This document shows, piece by piece, positions 5,361 through 9,505 of a DNA stretch of 9,505 bases (the stretch's first letter is position 1; each line of letters begins with the position of its first letter). The stretch is from Bacteroidota bacterium (GTDB lineage: Bacteria > Bacteroidota > Bacteroidia > NS11-12g > UBA9320). The notes below the pieces were generated by a model that saw nothing but the letters and a program-made list of their open reading frames with translations, searched no databases and was not told where the DNA came from. The translations under genes and the position numbers were made by a program. Where the stretch lies: positions 1 to 9,505 of the forward strand of contig DNBZ01000224.1 in the NCBI GenBank assembly GCA_003484585.1. Reading direction: 5' to 3'.

Positions 5361-6923
5361 ATGGCCTACGACATGATAATAGACGTAGGGCAAGATGGAG
5401 AAAGAATAGCTCTTCTTAAGGATAAGAAACTTGTAGAATTACACCAAGGAACAAACGATTCAGGGAACTTCCTTGTTGGTGAAATCTACTTAGGTAAAGT
5501 AAAAAAGATAATGCCCGGCTTAAATGCCGCATTTGTCGATGTCGGTCATGAAAAAGATGCCTTCTTACATTACCATGATTTAGGACCCTACATACGTTCT
5601 TGGCAGAAAATTACCAAGGAAACGTTAGATGGTTCAAGAAAAGACGGTGATTTAACAGATTTTGTTTTAGAACCAGAAACCGTAAAGACTGGCAAAATAA
5701 GTCAGATCTTAAAACGAAATCAGGAGATTCTTGTCCAAATATTAAAAGAGCCGATCTCTTCTAAAGGTCCTAGACTTACCACAGAAATTTCAATTGCTGG
5801 TAGGTACTTTATTCTTGTACCCTTTTATGATACAGTAAATGTATCTAAAAAAGTAAGTACGTTAGAAGAACGCAAACGTTTAAAAAATTTAGGGAATAGT
5901 CTTAAAACTCCAAAACTTGGTCTAATATGCCGTACGGCTGCAGAACAAAAAGGAGGGCAAGATTTGCACCAGGATATTTTGGAATTGCAGCAAAAGTGGG
6001 AGAGTATCTTCACTATATTGCCCAATGCTCAAACAAGGGATAAAGTGCTGGGCGAAGCCCAGAAAAGCTTTGCTATACTAAGAGATTTACTCAGCTATGA
6101 GTTTTCCTCTATAACAGTAAATCAGAAAATTCTTTACGAAGAAATGAAGATTTATCTTACGAGTATAGACAAGCAACTCCCTAAGTTATTGAAACAGTAT
6201 ACGGGTAAAGAAGGTATCTTCAGTCAATTTGGTATAGATAAGCAAATACAAGCTTCTTTTGGTAAAACAGTATCGTGTCCTGGTGGCTCGTATCTTATTA
6301 TTGAACACACTGAAGCATTGCACTCTATAGATGTAAATAGTGGAAGTAAGCAAGCACGATCTTCAAATCAGGAGGAGAATGCTCTAGCAGCTAATTTAGA
6401 TGCGGCAAAAGAGATAGCAAGACAACTAAGACTCCGAGATATGGGAGGTATTGTGGTTATAGATTTTATCGATCTTCGTACACCTTCATTTAAAAAGCAG
6501 CTTTGGAATACCCTTAGTCAGGCGATGGAAGAAGATAAAGCCAAGCACACTATTCTGCCAATGAGTAAGTTTGGACTTATTCAAATTACAAGACAGCGGG
6601 TAAGACCAGAAATGTCTATCACTACTGCAGAAAAATGCCCGACTTGTAATGGTTCTGGTGCTGTAGTGAGTAGTGTTATGATAATGGATGATATAGAAAA
6701 ACATCTATCTCACCTGGTTACTGTGGCAAATCACAAAAACTTGACGATAGTTACTAATCCCTATTTGGGAGCTTATGTAACCAGCGGTTTGCCATCACTA
6801 CGTATGAAGTGGTATGCTAAATATAAAGTGTGGGTGAAAGTGAAAAGTGATGTGAAGCAAGGAATGATGGACTATAGTTTTGTAGATCAGCATGACGAGG
6901 TGATCAGCTTAGAAATGCCATAA
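5361..6923 (+). CDS. rng: Ribonuclease E/G family endoribonuclease
   Basis: This 520-residue protein has RNase G size and lacks the long C-terminal scaffold of RNase E. An S1-like RNA-binding region sits near the N-terminus (GNFLVGEIYLGKVKKIMPGL, about 36-55, then AAFVDVG). The catalytic Mg2+ aspartates are Asp324 in SIDVNSGS and Asp368 in GGIVVIDFIDLR, which match E. coli D303 and D346. The zinc-link cysteines are Cys426 and Cys429 in CPTCNGSG, which hold dimers together in this family. The enzyme cleaves single-stranded A/U-rich RNA and matures rRNA and turns over mRNA in the cytoplasm. The start ATG at 5361 lies 16 bp after the small basic gene. Its stop overlaps the rlmH start by one base (TAATG), which implies translational coupling. 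Confidence 0.95.
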   Translation: MAYDMIIDVGQDGERIALLKDKKLVELHQGTNDSGNFLVGEIYLGKVKKIMPGLNAAFVDVGHEKDAFLHYHDLGPYIRSWQKITKETLDGSRKDGDLTDFVLEPETVKTGKISQILKRNQEILVQILKEPISSKGPRLTTEISIAGRYFILVPFYDTVNVSKKVSTLEERKRLKNLGNSLKTPKLGLICRTAAEQKGGQDLHQDILELQQKWESIFTILPNAQTRDKVLGEAQKSFAILRDLLSYEFSSITVNQKILYEEMKIYLTSIDKQLPKLLKQYTGKEGIFSQFGIDKQIQASFGKTVSCPGGSYLIIEHTEALHSIDVNSGSKQARSSNQEENALAANLDAAKEIARQLRLRDMGGIVVIDFIDLRTPSFKKQLWNTLSQAMEEDKAKHTILPMSKFGLIQITRQRVRPEMSITTAEKCPTCNGSGAVVSSVMIMDDIEKHLSHLVTVANHKNLTIVTNPYLGAYVTSGLPSLRMKWYAKYKVWVKVKSDVKQGMMDYSFVDQHDEVISLEMP

Positions 6924-7387
6924 TGGCTGTAAAGCTCATTGTAATAGGAGTTACCAAGGAGAAATTTTATCAAAGCAGCGAGGCGGAGTATCTCAAAAGA
7001 TTAAACAAGTACTGCAAGCTACAATATATTCAGATTCCGTCTTCCAAGAAATCTACTCAACGTGAGGATTGTTTAAAAATGGAAGAGGATCATCTGCTTA
7101 AGAATATTGGAGAAACAGATTTTCTATTGCTTTTAGATGAGACAGGAGATAGTTATTCTAGCAGAAAATTTGCAGCTCAATTAAATGAATTATTAGTACG
7201 CACACCAAACCTGACCTTTGTAATAGGAGGAGCTTTCGGGTTTAGTGAGACCATAAAGGATCGAGCAAATGGCAAGTGGAGTTTATCTAAACTTACCTTT
7301 CCTCACCACCTGGTTCGCACTATTTTCTTAGAGCAACTATATAGGGCTTTTACCATATTAAATGGGGAGCAATACCACAATGATTAA
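6923..7387 (+). CDS. rlmH: 23S rRNA (pseudouridine-1915-N3) methyltransferase RlmH
   Basis: This 154-residue protein has the usual length for this SPOUT-class enzyme. It methylates pseudouridine 1915 in helix 69 of 23S rRNA in assembled ribosomes, using S-adenosylmethionine. Visible family marks are the LLLLDETG strand and loop at 68-75, the cofactor-binding FVIGGAFGFS at 99-108, LSLSKxTF-like WSLSKLTFPHHLVR at 119-132, the LEQLYRAFTIL helix and the C-terminal GEQYH tail. The tail reads EQYHND where many homologues have PYHxE, a mild deviation near the active site. The start ATG shares its A with the rng stop codon. It is the last gene of the HU-TPR-small basic-rng-rlmH operon. Confidence 0.95.
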   Translation: MAVKLIVIGVTKEKFYQSSEAEYLKRLNKYCKLQYIQIPSSKKSTQREDCLKMEEDHLLKNIGETDFLLLLDETGDSYSSRKFAAQLNELLVRTPNLTFVIGGAFGFSETIKDRANGKWSLSKLTFPHHLVRTIFLEQLYRAFTILNGEQYHND

Positions 7388-7408
7388 AAATGGTGGGAAC
7401 ATCTTTTT
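7386..7408 (+). terminator. Weak possible terminator after rlmH
   Basis: AAAAATG (7386-7392) can pair with CAT-c-TTTTT (7400-7408) across a 7-nt loop, leaving one bulged C and a short T-run at the 3' side. The stem is almost all A:T and overlaps the rlmH stop codon, so it may be fortuitous. Confidence 0.28.
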
Positions 7409-7429
7409 AAGTAATAAATATGATTTTTA

Positions 7430-7449
7430 GCAAACTTTGATATGTTTGC
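7430..7449. promoter_or_regulatory. Inverted repeat GCAAAC-N8-GTTTGC over a putative -7 box
   Basis: Perfect 6-bp arms lie at 7430-7435 and 7444-7449 with an 8-bp spacer. The right arm overlaps TATGTTTG (7441-7448), a TAnnTTTG match that would serve the downstream lysine-rich gene with a leader of roughly 20 nt. The two-fold symmetry and the position suggest an operator for a dimeric regulator. No regulator gene is adjacent. No clear -33 element is visible. Confidence 0.42.
7441..7448 (+). promoter_or_regulatory. Putative -7 element (TAnnTTTG) for the gene at 7477
   Basis: TATGTTTG matches the Bacteroidota -7 consensus and lies 28 bp upstream of the next ATG. The expected -33 region (about 7417-7424) has no TTTG or TTG, so the promoter is only half supported. 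Confidence 0.5.
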
Positions 7450-7476
7450 AATGTTTTCGTTACGAGACAGAGATAA

Positions 7477-7755
7477 ATGGGAAGAAAGAAAAAAGAAAAA
7501 CCGGAAGATAAGAAGAAGATGGGTAGGCCACCTACTAAACCAGTAGTTAAGAGGCCAGCATATTATGTGACTGTAAAAGTGAGTAACTCTATGAATTATC
7601 AAAACACAAACGTTCTAATCAGTAAAGACACTATACCTGAGATAAAGCAGCTAATCGCTCGCTCTCCGCAGAAAGTTGATTTTTTAGGATTTTGGACTGG
7701 TAAGTCATACCAAAGTGTTCCTGAAATTGATGAATTTATAAAAAGTAGAAAATAG
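7477..7755 (+). CDS. Uncharacterised 92-residue lysine-rich small protein
   Basis: I do not recognise this family. The N-terminus (residues 1-27) is highly basic, with two MGR starts in the same frame (Met1 and Met15). MGRPPTKP at 15-22 contains the GRP core of an AT-hook with basic and proline neighbours, so binding to A/T-rich DNA or RNA is possible but unproven. The rest (28-92) looks like a small folded domain: a beta-rich YYVTVKVSNS segment, a polar loop, then LISKDTIPEIKQLIARSP and a C-terminal helix ending IDEFIKSRK. No signal peptide or membrane segment is visible. It has its own putative promoter upstream and a strong terminator downstream, so it is probably monocistronic. Met15 could be the true start, giving 78 residues. 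An aggag-type ribosome site is absent, which is normal for this phylum. Confidence 0.75.
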   Translation: MGRKKKEKPEDKKKMGRPPTKPVVKRPAYYVTVKVSNSMNYQNTNVLISKDTIPEIKQLIARSPQKVDFLGFWTGKSYQSVPEIDEFIKSRK

Positions 7756-7773
7756 TTCTATCTATATAGAACT
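7754..7773 (+). other. Hairpin directly at the stop codon of the lysine-rich gene
   Basis: AGTTCTAT (7754-7761) and ATAGAACT (7766-7773) form a perfect 8-bp stem with a 4-nt loop. It overlaps the last two bases of the stop codon. No T-run follows, so it is not an intrinsic terminator on its own. A 3'-end stabiliser or part of a larger leader structure is possible. Immediately after it, CTTCTT (7772-7777) and AAGAAG (7779-7784) form a second small inverted repeat that shares two bases with this one. Confidence 0.6.
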
Positions 7774-7790
7774 TCTTTAAGAAGATAATT

Positions 7791-7823
7791 AAAAAGGAGT
7801 TTACCTAGGTAAACTCCTTTTTT
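7791..7823 (+). terminator. Strong intrinsic terminator: perfect 32-nt palindrome with T-run
   Basis: Bases 7791-7822 form a perfect palindrome centred on CCTAGG (7804-7809). AAAAAGGAGTTTA on the left pairs with TAAACTCCTTTTT on the right, and the T-run ends at 7823. The flanking A-run and T-run make it potentially bidirectional. It ends 14 bases before the MFS start codon, so it either lies in that gene's leader or blocks read-through into it. Confidence 0.9.
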
Positions 7824-7837
7824 CGTAAAACAAAAAA

Positions 7838-9001
7838 ATGCTGCGTAGATACTCATTACAATTTTGGCTACTTTGTCTCAGTACATTGTTGTTTTTCTTT
7901 AGCTTTACTATTCTTATTCCAGAGTTGCCAGATTATATCAGTTCTCTAGGAGGTGAAGATTATAAAGGAGCAGTAATTGGACTCTTTACCATAGCTGCTG
8001 CTCTGTCTAGGCCAATTAGTGGTAAACTAGCAGACTCTATTGGGCGATTGCCCGTCATGATATTTGGAGGGGTTGTATGTATAGTAATGTCTGTACTCTA
8101 TCCTATATTTATTAGCGTTTTTGGTTTTCTGACACTACGTTTTTTTCACGGATTGAGTACTGGATTTATGCCTACGGGTACAGTGGCATACTTGGCTGAT
8201 ATCATTCCTAAGGATAGGAGGGGAGAAGCAATGGGGCTATTAGGTATAATGAATAACATCGGTATGATGAGTGGTTATGCCGCAAGTAGTTTTATTATGA
8301 AGAATCTAGGACTTACCAATATGTTTTGGTTGTCTGGTCTGCTAGCGTTTCTGTCTGTAGCCATTATTTTTGGGATGAAAGAGAGTCTGAAACCTGTAGA
8401 GAAGTTGAAGTTGTCTCACTTTAAAATAGGTCTTGCGGATATTTGGGATTCACGTGCAAAGGAACCGGCGATTTTGATGCTTCTTACCGTAACCATGTTT
8501 GGGGCAGTTATCACACTTATTCCAGATTATTCTAAGGGATTGGGGATTGAAAATAAAGGTCTCTTTATCTCCATTATGACTGTGTCTACTGTTGTGACAC
8601 GTCTTTTTACGAGTAAATTGTCGGATGTGAAAGGAAGAGTTTATAGCTGTAAAATTGGTACGTCCTTTTGGATAATAGGAGCAACCTTGCTTATTTTTAG
8701 ACAGATAGAGTTATTTTACTTAGCAGCCATATTTTGTGGATTTGCTTCTGGTATAAATTCACCAGCACTCTTTGCCTGGGCTGTAGACGTGGCTAATGGA
8801 GAGCGAGCGGGTAGGGCTATGGCTACATTGTTCATTGCATTAGAAATAGGCATCACTATAGGTGCGTTTGTTTCTGCTTTTATTTATGATAATGTATTTG
8901 TGAATTTTAGCCTAGTTTTTCTATTCATTGGGATTCTTTGTGCAGCTGCTTTAGCGTATCTTTTCTTTGGTGTAAAAAAGGCTCGTAATCAATGGGTTTA
9001 A
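7838..9001 (+). CDS. Major facilitator superfamily transporter (12 predicted membrane helices)
   Basis: This 387-residue protein is hydrophobic throughout, with about 12 membrane helices in two halves, consistent with an inner-membrane MFS antiporter or efflux protein of the DHA1 type. Motif A lies between helices 2 and 3 (GKLADSIGR, 62-70) and is repeated in the second half (SKLSDVKGR, 259-267). PKDRRGEAMG near 124-133 and the matching GERAGRAMAT near 321-330 are the next cytoplasmic loops. The substrate cannot be read from sequence; drugs, sugars or metabolites are all possible. The ATG at 7838 is preceded by an A-rich leader. The gap to the upstream terminator is too short for a promoter, and I see no TAnnTTTG between 7700 and 7838, so transcription probably comes through or from within the hairpin region. 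Confidence 0.93.
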   Translation: MLRRYSLQFWLLCLSTLLFFFSFTILIPELPDYISSLGGEDYKGAVIGLFTIAAALSRPISGKLADSIGRLPVMIFGGVVCIVMSVLYPIFISVFGFLTLRFFHGLSTGFMPTGTVAYLADIIPKDRRGEAMGLLGIMNNIGMMSGYAASSFIMKNLGLTNMFWLSGLLAFLSVAIIFGMKESLKPVEKLKLSHFKIGLADIWDSRAKEPAILMLLTVTMFGAVITLIPDYSKGLGIENKGLFISIMTVSTVVTRLFTSKLSDVKGRVYSCKIGTSFWIIGATLLIFRQIELFYLAAIFCGFASGINSPALFAWAVDVANGERAGRAMATLFIALEIGITIGAFVSAFIYDNVFVNFSLVFLFIGILCAAALAYLFFGVKKARNQWV

Positions 9002-9163
9002 AAAAGCCTATTTGTATTAGTTCAAAATAGCAACAAGTTACTGTGTTTATATAGGTTTTTGGTGCTTCTTTTAACTTAATATTGAGATGTGAACAATTCT
9101 GACATTTGGGGCGTTTCTATTTTACTCAAAATAGTACATTTGCACCAAATTTAAACGCTTTTA
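9002..9163 (+). promoter_or_regulatory. Intergenic promoter region upstream of nqrA
   Basis: This 162-bp stretch is without genes. TACATTTG at 9135-9142 is a TAnnTTTG -7 match 21 bp before the nqrA ATG, which implies a leader of only about 12-15 nt. Possible -33 partners are TTTC at 9114-9117 (17 bp spacing) or TTTG at 9105-9108 (26 bp, long). I find no convincing terminator for the MFS gene here: AAAAAGCCTAT at 9001-9011 and ATAGGTTTTT at 9051-9060 pair only with a bulge and a loop of about 39 nt. Confidence 0.55.
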
Positions 9164-9505
9164 ATGGGTCAGAATATTAAAATAAAACGCGGGATGGATA
9201 TCAAGCTAGAAGGAGCTCCTTCTCTTGATGTACACCAAGCTAATTCGCCTGCTACATTCGCTGTCAAACCTACGGACTTTAAAGGATTAGTGCCAAAAAT
9301 GCACGTAAAGCAAGGTGACGAAGTGCAAGCAGGAGATTGTTTGTTCGCAGACAAAAAGAACGATAAAATCTGTTTTACGGCTCCAGTAAGCGGTGAGATA
9401 GCAGAAGTAGTAAGAGGAGATAGACGTGCAATCTTGGCAGTTAAGATATTAGCTGATAGCGAGATAGCATATAAGTCTTTTAATACTTCAGGATTCGTAG
9501 ATAAA
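9164..9505 (+). CDS. nqrA: Na+-translocating NADH:quinone reductase subunit A, NqrA (3' end outside window)
   Basis: The first 114 codons are present, starting at the ATG at 9164. The product opens MGQNIKIKRGMDIKLEGAP, the usual NqrA start (charged, then G-x-D-I-x-L-x-G), followed by a biotinyl/lipoyl-like fold: VKPTDFKGLVPKMHVKQGDEVQAGDCLFADKK, then a TAPVSGEIAEVVRGDRRAIL block. That is the typical NqrA arrangement. NqrA is the peripheral cytoplasmic subunit of the six-subunit Na+-NQR complex, which couples NADH oxidation and quinone reduction to sodium export. The nqrBCDEF genes would be expected just beyond the right edge, but none can be seen. An RnfC-type protein is the main alternative; it usually carries an extra ferredoxin-like region later in the chain, which would lie outside this window. 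Confidence 0.9.
   Translation, partial: MGQNIKIKRGMDIKLEGAPSLDVHQANSPATFAVKPTDFKGLVPKMHVKQGDEVQAGDCLFADKKNDKICFTAPVSGEIAEVVRGDRRAILAVKILADSEIAYKSFNTSGFVDK

Noticed and set aside
9001..9060. Terminator for the MFS gene formed by AAAAAGCCTAT and ATAGGTTTTT
   Set aside because: Pairing needs a bulge and a loop of about 39 nt, so it is too weak to call.
9169..9354. Open frame on the minus strand inside nqrA
   Set aside because: It lies entirely within the conserved N-terminal coding region of nqrA, is short, and has no recognisable motif.
1..9505. CRISPR array, insertion sequence, prophage, defence island, tRNA or rRNA
   Set aside because: There are no repeat-spacer pattern, transposase or integrase coding, terminal inverted repeats, or recognisable RNA gene. 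Gene content is housekeeping, and I saw no obvious change in base composition by eye.

Overview
The window comes from a low-GC member of the Bacteroidota. Four lines of evidence agree: gliding-motility-type genes gldD and gldE lie beside mutY and ssb; a likely Na+-translocating NADH:quinone reductase gene (nqrA) begins at the right edge; A-rich leaders replace Shine-Dalgarno sites before most starts; and TAnnTTTG boxes, the -7 element of the Bacteroidota primary sigma factor, precede three transcription units. The class or genus cannot be fixed from sequence alone.

Layout, left to right. (1) Bases 1-883, plus strand: the 3' part of a secreted M23/LysM cell-wall peptidase, with a two-copy tandem repeat just after what looks like the end of its signal peptide. 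(2) Bases 886-4359, minus strand: a compact operon read mutY > ssb > gldE > gldD, with junctions of -11, +10 and -14 bp. It combines DNA repair and ssDNA binding with two gliding/type IX-associated envelope proteins. (3) Bases 4360-4446: a divergent intergenic region with three A-tracts starting exactly 30 bp apart and a good -7 box for the plus strand. (4) Bases 4447-7387, plus strand: a second compact operon, HU-family protein > membrane-anchored TPR protein > 30-residue Lys/Arg-rich protein > RNase E/G > RlmH, with gaps of 25, 24, 16 and -1 bp. The theme is nucleoid, RNA processing and ribosome. The 30-residue gene, at 5252-5344, is easily missed and resembles the bS22/mS38 (AURKAIP1/COX24) ribosomal-protein family. 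(5) Bases 7388-7837: a short lysine-rich orphan gene with its own putative promoter and a palindrome over the -7 box, followed by three successive hairpins, the last a textbook intrinsic terminator. (6) Bases 7838-9001: an MFS transporter that starts only 15 bases after that terminator. (7) Bases 9002-9163: a promoter region. (8) Bases 9164-9505: the 5' part of nqrA.

Most of the window is ordinary housekeeping sequence, and I do not see a defence system, mobile element, CRISPR array or RNA gene. The points most worth following are the tiny ribosomal-protein-like gene, the exactly spaced A-tracts in front of the HU gene, the repeat at the mature N-terminus of the peptidase (which has diverged mostly at synonymous sites), and the hairpin-filled leader of the MFS gene.
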